Below, in pieces: positions 45,763-56,908 of a stretch of 64,000 bases of DNA. Origin of the DNA: Balanoglossus misakiensis (Eukaryota > Hemichordata). A model generated the notes under the pieces. The model worked only from the letters and a program-made list of their open reading frames with translations, did not search any database and was not told where the DNA came from. Within the stretch, counting starts at the first letter, position 1. The number at the start of each line of letters is the position of its first letter. The translations under genes were made by a program, and so were the position numbers. Location: assembly GCA_040954595.2 (NCBI GenBank), contig CM082581.2:1984001-2048000 (forward strand), read 5' to 3'.

Positions 45763-48242
45763 AATTTTTTTATTAAATTTATACCTTTACTTATACCTCT
45801 ATGGTTAAGCTATGTCCATGTCTTATTGTGGAATTCTGGTCTGTGCAATAGTCCTGTACAGTGACTGTCTATTGGTCAGTGAGCACAATGGCACCAAAAT
45901 AAAAGGCACAATTTTAGGCTCACCTGTAACACCTGCTTAACTCATTAATTATGTGCATACCTAATTCTGGGCTAACTAAGAGGGCTAGAGGTTTCGTTCT
46001 TGTGGGACATGGACCAGTATAGGGTCAAAATTTCTTGCCCAAATTTTGGGTGACCTCAGGTGACCTCTGACCTACTTTCCTATATCTCGGCATCCAGAGC
46101 AGGTACAGACTTGGCGTTTGGAGGGTTGGGACTAAAATTGAAAAGCCAAATTGGGGGGTCACCTGTGACACCTGCATATCTCATTAATTATGTGCATACC
46201 TAATTCCAGGCTAACCAATAGTGCTATAGGTTTGGTTTTTGTTGAACATGGACCAGTATAGGGTCAAAATTTCTTGCCCAAATTTTGTATGACCTCAGGT
46301 GACCTTTGACCTACTTTACCATATCTTGGCATCCAGAGCAGGTACAGACTAGGCGTTTGGAGGGTTGGGACTAAAATTGAAAAGGCAACACTGGGGGTCA
46401 CCTGTGACACCTGCCTACCTCATGAATTATGTGCATACCTAATTCCAGGCTAACCGATAGGGTTATAGCTTTGGTTTTTGTTGAACATGGACCAGTATAG
46501 GGTCAAAATTTCTTTGCATGAACTCAGGTGACCTTTGACCTACTTTACCATATCTTGGCATCCAGAGCAGATATGCTTATTGCTATGTTGCACTTGCTAT
46601 GTGCTATGTTCGCTTGGGCCCGCTATTGCTGCTTGCAGCTATATTTATTATTATTCTTCTTCTTCCGAGAAATTCGGCCAGGTAGATCTGGAAAACCGCA
46701 GCACCTAGGGGGCTGAAACTTGGTAGGGTGATAGGGGCCAATGAGTAGACGTGCAGTGGCTCGTGAATATTTAATTAGTCACGTGACCTGGCGGCCATAT
46801 TGGATTTCCTGAAAATCGTTAAATGAGTCCTTCTCAAAAACTACTGGGCCGATCGAGTTCAAATTTGGTGTGCAGGTAGCCTACCTTCTGTCCATCATTT
46901 TACCCAATTAAAATCATGACGTCACACATACAGTTTTTTTGCTACAATTGTTTTTCTGAAAAACTACTTAAAACTTTAAAAATCTTCTTCTCCAGAACCA
47001 GCGATTGCCGAGTCACGGGATTCGGGGTATGTGGTCACCTAACCTATGTCTATCAAGTTTGCGAAGCGCACTGTGATTGGTCGATCATTATGGCGGCCAT
47101 GTTGGATTTTCGGAAAACCATTGAAAAATGAAAATTCCGTTTTGTAGCCAAAATGTTGACAGCACGGAAATTCTTTTTTTGGATATGAGTCATCATATGA
47201 CCGGAAGTTGTCACAATTTTTCGGGGCAATTTTCACATGACCTTTGACCCAGTTTTAAAACAACTAATTATATATGCATATTCCCCATACCTCCTCTTGT
47301 CAAAGCACCACAGTCATGAATTTTGTGGACATGGGTACCAATGCTGCCAGGACATGACACAAATATTTTGGTAATTTTGGCTATGACCCTTGACCTATTT
47401 CTGAAACATCATTTTTCTGCATATCTAATTCCAGGCTAACCAATAGGGCTAGAGGTCTGGTTTTAGTTGGACATGGCCCACTCTGGGGTCAACATTTTAT
47501 GCCCAAATTTTGGGTGACCTTGGATGACCTTTGATCTACTTTCCCATGGCAATGACCCTTGACCTATTTCTGAAACATCATTTTTCTGCATATCTAATTC
47601 CAGGCTAACCAATAGGGCTAGAGGTCTGGTTTTAGTTGGACATGGCCCACTCTGGGGTCAAAATTTTATGCCCAAATTTTGGGTGACCTTGGATGACCTT
47701 TGATCTACTTTCCCATATCTCAGCACCCACAGCAGTTAGAGTCCTGGCTTTTGGGGGGCCGATGGAGCACATATGGAGTCTTACACAATACCTCATTAAT
47801 TATGTGGATACCTAATTGCGGGCGAACCAATAGGGCTAGGGGTCTGGTTTTTTGTTGGTTCTAGACTAGTATGGGGTCCAATATTTTTGCCCAAATTTGG
47901 GGTGACCTCAGGTGACCTATGATCTACTTTCCCATATCTCAGCATCCAGAGCAGTTAGAGCCCTGGCTTTTATGGGGATTGAGCACATAATGGAGTCTTA
48001 CACAATACCTCATTAATTATGCGCATACCTAATTGCAGGCGAACCAATAGGGCTAGGGGTCTGGTTTTTGTTGGATCTAGACTAGTATGGGGTCCGATTT
48101 TTTTGCCCAAATTTGAGGTGACCTCAGGTGACCTTTGACCTACTTTCCCATATCTTGGTATCCACAGCAGATACAGCCTTGGCATTTGCTTGTTACCATG
48201 GGAACCGCTTGTGCCCCGCCAACGCTGCTTGCAGCTTTAATT

Positions 48243-49340
48243 ACTCTTATATCCTTTAAACGGGCATAATTTTGAATGATAAAGCGAAACTGATTCAAAT
48301 TTTAAAATCAAGATGGCCACCATTCAATGTGTATTGAGAAAATTTGAAGTATTTTTATTTTTGAGAAAGCAAATTTTTTTCTGTTTTCAAAGTGACTCTT
48401 CCCACATTTTAATACTAAAAATATAAAGATATGTCGACCACCTAAATAGCATGTCTGCAAAATGTGAATGGTGATGTCTGTATTAGTTTATAATTCAAAA
48501 TTAAGAAAATAGTTTCTCAATCCTAATATGAATGATCTTGAAGTGACAACTTGTGTACATAGAAAAAAGATGTTGAGAGTGTGTTCAATGTAATTGAAAG
48601 CAAGAAGTGTATGACAACCTCTCTTAAATTGCATATTCTTGGTTAGTCATTTGCTTTTGGGAAATAGTACACATCAAAACTGAAGTCCAGAACATTACAC
48701 AAAATCATTTTGAACATGTTCTTAACAAGTGTTTCAGATTTCTGCTTAAACCTATTGGAATTATTGTTAGTGCAATTTGAAACAAACTAACTCTTTACAA
48801 ACTAATTTGGCTTTACAAATCAGAGACATTGTATACTGACAGGATATGTATGTTTCAGCTTTTTTGGCTCAAAATGAACATCTGCAAAACATAGAGTGAA
48901 TTTCCTAAATCTGTCAACAAACAAAAGTAATGTTTCTACTGAAGATATTGATGATCAGGATTAAAAATATTACTGTACAGCTTTTTGGTGAAAACAATAA
49001 TTTGAATAAAAAATGTTGCAACAAATCACAAAAATCACTAGAATTTTTAAAAAATCAACTTTATTTTGCTATAATGGTCATTGATGTCATTAGCTGCAGT
49101 TTGTAAACTCAACATGACAATTTCTTAGTTGTCACTTTCTCATAATTGTAATTGACTCACTTTATTTGCATGTGTCTCCATCCTGTGAAGCTGACATGAC
49201 ATCATGTTCCTTAGAGTGATTTAATTTGTAATTAACCATTACATACACTTCAAATAGGTCAGTATCTGCAGGATGGTCTTGTACTGTATTTGGGTAATTC
49301 ACTTTCTGTTATCTCATGCTAGATCTATGTCACAGATTCC
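48243..49340. other. Non-coding AT-rich stretch
   Basis: No gene, repeat or motif recognised between the satellite nest and the ROCO gene. Confidence 0.4.
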
Positions 49341-49652
49341 ATTCATTTATCTTTAGTTGTGTCACCTGTTGGTAGCTGTTTCTGCAATCACCATCTCCTC
49401 GTTGTACAGCCTGGTTATTGAGAAGACAGTAATGGTGGAGGGTGGTTTGGTGTATTGGCTTTGATTTCTCTGCAGGGCTTATAACAGTATGTACGGAACC
49501 TTTTCCTTGCACACACACATTACGTTACTCAGTTAAATTTCTCAGACATTGCAACAAGTTCCATGGAAATACTGCCATCGTTTGCCATACTAATCAGAAA
49601 TTGATATACTGACGTCACAATGGTCTGCTTCAGAGATGTTGATGTCATCATC

Positions 49653-50912
49653 TTAAGATGTAAGATGTAGATTAGCCATGTCACCTTCAACATCATGATG
49701 ATCAGCTGACACACCAAGTTTTCGGAACATCTCATGTATTTCTTCTCTGGCAGCGTAGACATCACAACTTTCTTGCTCAAAAAATTTAACCAGGTTGGAA
49801 AAATTGCTCTTACAGAATTTCTTATCTGCAGTTGGCTGTTGGCCTGCACGTTGTTGTCCTCCACAGCCCTTGGACCAAACAGATAAAGCATGTTGTGTTG
49901 GGGATTGAATCAATGCACTGTATTGCCATGAATCCACCTCCATGCGAGGGATCCCCATCAAGTCTGCCATAGCCCTGTAGTCATTGCCGGATAAACGGAT
50001 GATATCCATGATATTAGAAAATATCTTGAGGGCATCCTTCAGCATCCACTTGACATCACTTTCATATCCAGTGTGTCAGAGGATGGTTGTATCATACCCA
50101 TCACAAAGAAAGTCAGTAGCTGCTTCTGAAATCACCATCTCCTCGTTGTACACCTTCTCATTCCTCTCTTCTGCTTCCCGAATTTGCTTCAATGTATAGA
50201 ATGTGACATCTTCAGGGTTGCGATGGATTCGAAGAGAATCTGAACTCAACACGTGGATGTCAAGTCTTGTACCAGGACAGCAGATCTCTAACACTTCATA
50301 GACAATATCAGTTATTGTCTCTAATAATTTGTAGCATTCGCCGATTTCCTCTTCTTTCTCTGCTCTAACACAAACATGGATAGCTCTCCAACCTTTTGTC
50401 ATATACACCAAGCCTTCTGCATTGTGACACACTTTGATGCCATTTTTCCATATACCACTTGTCCGTCGGTTGATCTTTCGGAAATGGCGTTCTATTCGAG
50501 CGTTAAGTCGGGGGGAAAATCCTGGCGAGAAACTATCAGCATCATCTCTGCATTGGAACCGTCTACCATAGTAAATCTTCTTAGTAGCATCCTGTTTCCA
50601 CTGATTTGCAGGCATATCTGTGTCCAACAACTCAGGTATTACATACCCAGTTACAGTATTGGATTCAGAAATGACCTCGTAGAGAAGGTCAAACTCTTTG
50701 AGAAGATTTATCAGCAAATCAATATCTGCCAGACCATGGAAAACTTCCTCAATTTCGCTTCTCATATGTAAGGACTTCCGCGGCAAGCGGTTTGCAAACT
50801 GCTCAAATATTTCAGGAGCCAGCATGGGACCGAATATTCTAGAACATAACCATTGGGGATCAAGAACAATGACGTCATCTGAATCTGGTAGGGTACTCTC
50901 GATTTGGAACAT
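49653..50912 (-). pseudogene. ROCO last exon: COR C-terminal half and Death domain, split by TGA
   Basis: Acceptor ttcacag precedes ATGTTCCAAATC at 50,912. COR sequence runs to ...GYDTTIL, then TGA 50,078-50,076. The same frame then continues for 140 codons with a Death-domain-like helix set (IIRLSGNDYRAMADLMGI; NLVKFFEQESCDVYAAREEI). TGA may derive from CGA. If the stop is real the protein loses its Death domain. Confidence 0.8.
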
Positions 50913-51318
50913 CTGTGAATAAACAATGGGGAAAAATACTTATGTTTTGAGACATTTATTCAAATGAAATTGTGCATATATCTTAGTGACACACATACCA
51001 GTATGTAGATGTGTGCATGGCTGATCATACATAGGGAAACCGCGAAACCCAGTCCAAGTCTAGCCTTGCCTGGCCAAACCATCTCGGCTATAGTGATCGA
51101 AAAAAAAACTCATCAACGCCACAATATTGCCACTGGTGATTTAGGAACAATGTCAGGGCTATACCCACACTAGTGACACACATGGACCACAAAAACACGT
51201 TTATAGCAGAGGGCCTTTTCTGGTTTTTTTTTCTCAGTCTTGAATCCCTGTCTAGATCCTCAGCAAAAGGCTCTGTCAAGCCTTTCACCCCCAGATCCCT
51301 CTTAAGAGAACCCAGCCT
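50913..51318. other. Intron sequence of ROCO gene
   Basis: No feature apart from the splice acceptor at the left edge; the retroelement starts near 51,319. Confidence 0.4.
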
Positions 51319-51612
51319 GTGATTGGAACTGCGCTGAGTACTACAGCTGGCCTTCAAGGCGCAAGACCGCGGCGTGTATGTACACTTTTCGTGTCCCGGC
51401 TGAATCCAGCAACAACATGTGAAAATGTTGAGCGCTATGCTGCGGACAAATTTGATGTAGGTGTGAACTGTACAAAACTGAAAACAAAGTATGATATGTA
51501 TGCTTCTTTTATGGTTGAATTATCTGATGTAGACATTAGAGTTGCCCTTGATCCTGTAAATTGGCCTCAGGATACTCTTGTAAGAAAATACTATAAATCT
51601 CAGACGCCATGA
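51319..51612 (+). pseudogene. LINE ORF1 C-terminal fragment
   Basis: About 90 codons with CTLFVSRLNPATTCENVE and KLKTKYDMYASFMVE, like the RRM-type C-terminal half of ORF1 proteins. Its stop overlaps the ORF2 start as ATGA (51,609-51,612), a layout that favours termination-reinitiation. The N-terminal part is missing. Confidence 0.65.
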
Positions 51613-54433
51613 CAAAACGCAAAAATAGTTTACGGATTGTGTCATTTAACTGTCGCTCTGTGAAATCAAGCTTTCATTCTGTGTATGAATTGTGTGAAAC
51701 CCATGATATTTGTCTTTTACAAGAACACTGGCTTGCTAAGGAAGAGCTGTCAATTTTACATGACATACATCTGGATTTTATGTCATTCGGAGTATCTGCT
51801 TTTGATTCGTCTGAACTCCGTATTGGTAGACCGTACGGGGGGGTTGCAATTCTTTGGCGTAGATCGCTTGGCAAACTTGCCAGTATTGTTGAGTTTGCTG
51901 ATAGTCGCTTGCTTGGTTTAGTTTTAGAAAATGATACTGACAAACTTGTTATTGTAAACTGTTATTTGCCCACCAATACTAATGATAATTTTGAAGTGTT
52001 CAGTGAGTACTTGGCGAAAATCAATTCCATTGTTTCTGATATTAACACTGGGAATGTCTTTTTTATTGGTGACTGGAATGCTGATGTAACTACTGATACA
52101 GGCTTTGGCCGTGAGTTGATGGAGCATTGTGAGCAATTTGGTTACATCGTTTCTGATGTTGAGCTGCTAGGCAGGGATTCTGGTACGTTTACTTAGATTA
52201 GCGATGCTCATGGCAGTACTTCATGGATTGACCACTGTGTTACCACTGAAGTTCCTCATAGCAATGTTCTTTCAATTTCGAGCCTTTGCAATGTTGTTGA
52301 CTCCGACCATATTCCTGTTTCAATAGAGGTTCATTTCAACACTTCTGCTGATGAAAGCTTCAGCAGTAGTTCCTTCAAGCAATGTAATTTTCGAGTTGAT
52401 TGGAGAAAATTGTCACAGCAGAATATATCCGCCTACACCCTTGTACCAAAGCCAAGATTGATAAGATTAATTTATCCGAACAGTTATTCTGCACTAATGT
52501 GAACTGTACAGACCCTTCGCATTTACAGGCAATTGATACTTGTTATAGTAGTATTGTGGACGCATTGAATTGTGCTGCAAAAGATACCATTAGGCGTAAG
52601 TTTCACCAGAAAGTTCATGTTGTACCTGGCTGGAACGATTTTGTAAAAGAAAGTCACGACTATGCCCGTTCCATGTTTTTATTATGGGTTAATGGGGGTA
52701 AACCTAAACAAGGCCCGCTTTTTGAAACCATGAAATCTTTCAGAGCTCGTTTTAAGTATGCTTTACGTGCTTGTAAAAAGATTGAGAATCAAAATAGGGC
52801 TGACAAGATGGCTGACAATTTATGCTGCCACAAACAGAACGACTTCTGGAAGGAAGTCAGAAAGCAAACTAGCAGAAAAACGCCACTTTCTGACACTGTA
52901 GGTGGAGCGACTGGTGAGAGTGAAATTGCAATTATGTGGCACAAGCATTTCAGTGATATTTTGAATTCTGTCCAGGCTCAGACTGGTAAAAATGACATCG
53001 AGGAGAAAATGAAGTATGTTAACTTTTCTTCTGATATGTATGTTTCTGAAGACGAAGTAATTTCTGCTATACATAAGTTACCTGACGACAAGACAGCTGG
53101 CATTGACAATATTTCAGCTGAGCACCTCAAATTCTCAGACTCCTCTATTTTACCCATTTTTACTTGTTGTATTAATGCTTTGATTGTTCATGGTTACCTG
53201 CCAACTGAGGCTATCAAAGTTATTTTAGTTCCAATTATTAAGGATAAAACTAAGCTTTGTAGTGATGCCAGTAACTACCGGCCGATAGCACTAGCAACTG
53301 TTTTCTCTTAAGTTTTTGAGCATATTTTACTTTCTCGTTGTGAGGAGTTTCTTACCTCTCATTATTTACAATTTGGTTTCAAGCGAGAACATTCAACTGA
53401 CCTGTGTTTATTTGCATTTAAAGAAATCATTAGCTACTACACCAGCAATGGAGGACCAGTGTTTACTTGTTTTCTGGATGCTTCAAAAGCTTTTGACAGA
53501 GTTAATCACTTTAAACTGGTTAACAAGCTCATCGACAGGAATGTTCCCTTGTATGCTGTTCGAATTTTATATTACTGGTACAGAAATCAATTGTTTACTG
53601 TGTTGTGGGGTAATGAAACCTCAGAGTTGTTTTCTGTTTCTAACGGTGTAAGACAAGGGGGAGTACTCTCTCCCTATCTTTTTAATGTCTACATTGATGA
53701 TCTTATCAATGCACTCTGTAAAGCCAAAGTTGGCTGTACCATGTGTGGTGTCAGCGCTAACACTTCAGGTTACGCTGACGACATGACTCTACTCAGTCCA
53801 AGTGTTAAGGGTCTACGCCGTCTTCTTAGAATTTGTGAAATTTATGGCAAGGATTATGATATCATTTATAATTCTAGTAAAACTGTGTGCATGCTTTTTA
53901 ATGGGAAGAATATGAGCGTTCAAAGAATTCCTTCGGTTAAACTTAATGACATCACTTTGAAGTTTGTACCTGAACACACCTATCTGGGCCATGTAATATC
54001 TTGTGATGGTTGTGATAATGAAGATATTGAACGACAGAGAAGAGCATTTTGCGTTAGAGCAAACATGCTATTGAGACATTTTCAACATTGTAGTCAAGAT
54101 GTGAAGAAAGTTTTATTTTTGGCATATTGTAGTAATATTTACTGTTGCAGTTTGTGGGCATCCTTTAAAGTTAAACCGATGAAAAAATTTAAAACTATGT
54201 ACAATAATGTTTGGAGAAGACTTCTCGGTCTTCCGCCATTTTGCAGTGCATCGGGTATGTTTGCTACAAACCATGTATTGTCACTTGGTGAAGTTTTTAG
54301 ACGCAATATGTACAGTTTTAAGTGTAGACTCGAAAATTCTTCTAATGTTTTACTTGATGCGATCTGTTCATCAGATAGAGCGACTGACAGCATATTTTTC
54401 AAACATTGGCGAAAGCAATTGTATATCATGTAA
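51609..54433 (+). pseudogene. LINE ORF2: AP endonuclease and reverse transcriptase
   Basis: Endonuclease motifs: SFNCRSVKSS, QEHWL, GDWNAD, then SDHIPVS after the premature TAG at 52,194-52,196. The RT region begins in another frame (52,400 on) with DDKTAGIDNISAEHLK, then SNYRPIAL. After a TAA at 53,309-53,311 in the same frame come FLDASKAFDRV, GVRQGGVLSPYLFN and the catalytic YADD. The frame ends at 54,431-54,433. Two nonsense codons and one frame slip rule out a working protein. Confidence 0.85.
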
Positions 54434-54585
54434 TTTTGCAGAGTTTTTTTTTTGTGTGTGTGTCTCAGTTTCAGATTTTCCAGAGTATTTTCATTAGTGT
54501 TTTTTTTTCTTCTCTCTTTTGGGTATATGGACTTTTTTTAAAGTCTTAAATAAAGTATTATTATTATTATTATTATTAAGGGTTA

Positions 54586-54914
54586 AATTTGTATGACACT
54601 AATCATGATCAAACAAAGAGTGCACTTAACGGTTGACACAAGCACACCCCCTGTCAACAAATTTTCCAGCGTTATTTCTGGTTTCTGTATTAGTACTTGC
54701 TTTTCACATCCCATGGTTTATATGTTTAAGTCAATGATGCCCTCTATTTTTGATGAACCCTGGCATTGATAGGTTTTAAAGAATTTCTAGAAAACTTTCA
54801 GAACTCATGTTGGTCTTTGGAAAGGTTTCATCAGTAATTGTTCTGTGATAAACATAATTGCAGTACTGTACTTTCTCCAAACTTTGCGAGAACATTTTCT
54901 TGTAGATGACTTCA
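54586..54914. other. ROCO intron, no feature
   Basis: Nothing recognised between the LINE tail and the MITE. Confidence 0.4.
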
Positions 54915-54916
54915 TA

Positions 54917-55129
54917 CTGTAAAACAGGTTCTTTTCGCGACAGGAAATTTTCGCGATATCAAAAGAAGCAACTGTTATGCATGGATTAATTTTGGCTTTC
55001 TCGTATTTCACTAACTGCATTGTTATCTAAGAAAAAAAACATTTTATGCGACTTTTGTATTTTCACATTTTTGGGGGCTCTCGCATATTTCATGAAAATT
55101 TATTGCTCGCGAAATAACCTGTTTTACAG
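54917..55129. mobile_element. TA-flanked MITE, 213 bp
   Basis: Begins CTGTAAAACAGGTT and ends AACCTGTTTTACAG. The inverted ends extend into TTTCGCGA-like sequence. TA flanks both sides, as for Tc1/mariner-type insertion. No coding capacity. In an intron of the ROCO gene. Confidence 0.8.
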
Positions 55130-55385
55130 TATCCTCCATGGATTTCTTAACCTACTGATCAAGTGGGGTAATGTCTTCAGCAACGATTTCTGTAATAAAC
55201 TTACCTCCCCAAGGTAGTGAAGGTATCTCGTAGCTTTCTTTAGAAACTCTTCATCAATGAAACGATCCAACTCTTTCACTCTTTTATATATATGTTTTCC
55301 ATTTGATGACCGGGAAACTGCTCACAATCCATTTGCTTCTTCCATCAAGTATCTTAGCACACAACTTTGGTATGTATTCTTCTCT

Positions 55386-56212
55386 CTGTAACATTAACAC
55401 AGCGACATATACCAGGTTCATGTCCAGACAGGGTAAAATTCAAAACATTTCATAGACACTATTTGCCAATAGTAAACACAGAGCATTAATCCTTTAAGTC
55501 GCCTTGTGTACACACACACAAACAATGGGTTGCGGAGAGGTGTTAATCCTTACACTGGCTCAGGTCTGACCAAAGCCGTCTCAAATCTGAGACGTTTCAG
55601 GACCACTTAAACCATTCACACATGATAATTTACGCCAGTATTTCATCTGAGATGTTTCAAAAACGTCTTAAAAGTCCTGGGGTTCGGATTAACGTGTGTT
55701 TGTATAGTTGTTTATTTGGGAGTGGTCGTCGTGCATAATAACTGTGTAATTGCTCTCATGTACACAGAAAATAATTGAACACTTCACACTTCCACGCGAT
55801 TGACAACTGTTTGAATGGCGTGGTTATTGTTTCCCAGGGACGCTTCTGAAAAGCACTGAAACCAGATTTCTCCCAAAATCATCGTTGTTTCATAAGCTCG
55901 TGTACTTTTTCGTCGATAACTTTATGTTGTGTGTGTTTATAAAGCCAACTACTGTCGTTGTATGGTGTAATTCTTTATGCTTGGACCTGTTTGGGCCGAT
56001 TTTCAAAGAGCCAAGATCGTTGGTGTTGTCTGTTGTCAGTCAAACGGCATTAAGATTCGCCACTGATTTGGGGGGTCTTTTATACCCCGCACCGGGGTTT
56101 AACGATGACCCCATAATACTGTTGTTTGGTGAAATGAACATTCAGAAAAGCAACTCGAACAATACTGGCAACAGTGATATTCACCCTTTACAGACACAGC
56201 CCATTATTTAAA
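55386..56212. other. ROCO intron, no feature
   Basis: No gene or element boundary recognised. A 108-codon plus-strand frame at 55,885-56,211 has no motif. Confidence 0.35.
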
Positions 56213-56908
56213 GTCTTGTTCTCACTAAAAGTTTGGACACCGGTGTTATGCCAGTGTTTACTCTCTGCAAACACAGGGGATTAGCCCACAGAATCTCCTT
56301 GCGTCCACACACTAAACTTTTGGCCACTGTTTTGAAATAAACACTGTCTAAATGGCCATGTTTAGCAACACGGCAACTAACAAAATTGAGGATGTCGAGG
56401 ACATTACAGCAACATGTTGCAGTTTATATACCTGCATATACGTTCTAGACGACTTTGTGACAGTTTTGATAATGTTTAGAAGTAAATGAATGTTAATCCA
56501 TAAATGGAAAATGCCTCGGCTTTTTGGTGATCGAGAGAACCTTCTGAAAGTTGGTAGCAGACTGAAGTGTTGCAGACCTGGCAAACTGCGAATGGTTTGA
56601 AAACCACTCGCATCCAGTGTGATTGACTTAACAATGGAAACTGACCAAAGACAATGGGCTATACCTAATAAACATACCCAAAAGTCACTGCAGGGTGGCG
56701 CTTTTGAACGGTGTTTGTTTATCTTTGCGTTCTCACTGATTATTTGCGTCGGAGCGCTGGCCCAGCACTGGCCCTGACCCACCACCCATCGCTGTCGCAA
56801 ATTAACACCGGCCCAACACCGGTGTAAAGCGTTCTCACTTGTTTTTTTCCGTCGGTGTCAAATCTACACCGATGTAGCACCAGTGTAAACGTGCCAGTGA
56901 GAACGCCC
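56213..56908 (-). mobile_element. Non-autonomous element (GGGCGTTCTCACT family), copy 2
   Basis: Inverted copy of 22,709-23,404: it starts GTCTTGTTCTCACT and ends AGTGAGAACGCCC. A minus-strand frame of 150 codons is open here but broken in copy 1, so it is more likely chance than a gene. In a ROCO intron. Confidence 0.75.

Larger units (their letters stand above)
37296..48242 (+). mobile_element. Nest of hairpin-headed satellite-carrying elements
   Basis: Seven same-orientation elements, parsed from heads and tails. A head is a perfect hairpin (arms such as ACGGGCCCAAGCC or AGGGCACAAGCC with 5-6 nt loops) followed by a T/C-rich microsatellite. A tail carries GCTTGGGCCCG or GCTTGTGCCCC, then GCTGCTTGCAGC, then TTTAATT or TATATTT. 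Outermost element C is 37,296-37,358 plus 46,647-48,242. Stacked inside it are A1 (37,359-39,096), E (39,097-39,145 plus 40,834-42,470) containing B1 (39,146-40,833), A2 (42,471-43,699), and B3 (43,700-44,274 plus 45,763-46,646) containing A3 (44,275-45,762). Bodies contain tandem 238-bp units. No protein-coding frame of note, so all are non-autonomous. Class unknown; hairpin ends plus internal tandem repeats resemble Helentron-associated 'pearl' elements of bivalves. Confidence 0.85.
51319..54585 (+). mobile_element. Non-LTR retrotransposon, 5'-truncated and dead
   Basis: Order: end of ORF1, AP endonuclease, reverse transcriptase, then AATAAAG and a (TTA)n tail at 54,558-54,578 instead of poly(A). 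The tail type and RT motifs suggest the CR1/Jockey/L2 side of non-LTR elements; clade not certain. It is antisense within the intron between the two COR exons of the ROCO gene. Lesions: TAG at 52,194, a frame slip near 52,400-52,450, and TAA at 53,309. Confidence 0.88.

Noticed and set aside
37296-48242. Simple tandem duplication as the only explanation of the 37-48 kb block
   Set aside because: Element remainders resume exactly where they were interrupted, and A3 shows a filled site against two empty sites, which requires insertion events.
48243-48252. Right half of the foldback element from 37.1 kb resuming after the nest
   Set aside because: Only about ten bases match (ACTCTTATAT versus ACTCTCATAT) and homology stops there, so it may be chance.
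49529-49891. 120-codon minus-strand frame overlapping the Death-domain exon
   Set aside because: It is in another frame of the Death-domain sequence and has no motif of its own.
56348-56800. 150-codon frame in the GGGCGTTCTCACT element as a transposase gene
   Set aside because: The same frame is broken in the other copy, composition is not protein-like, and no motif is visible.
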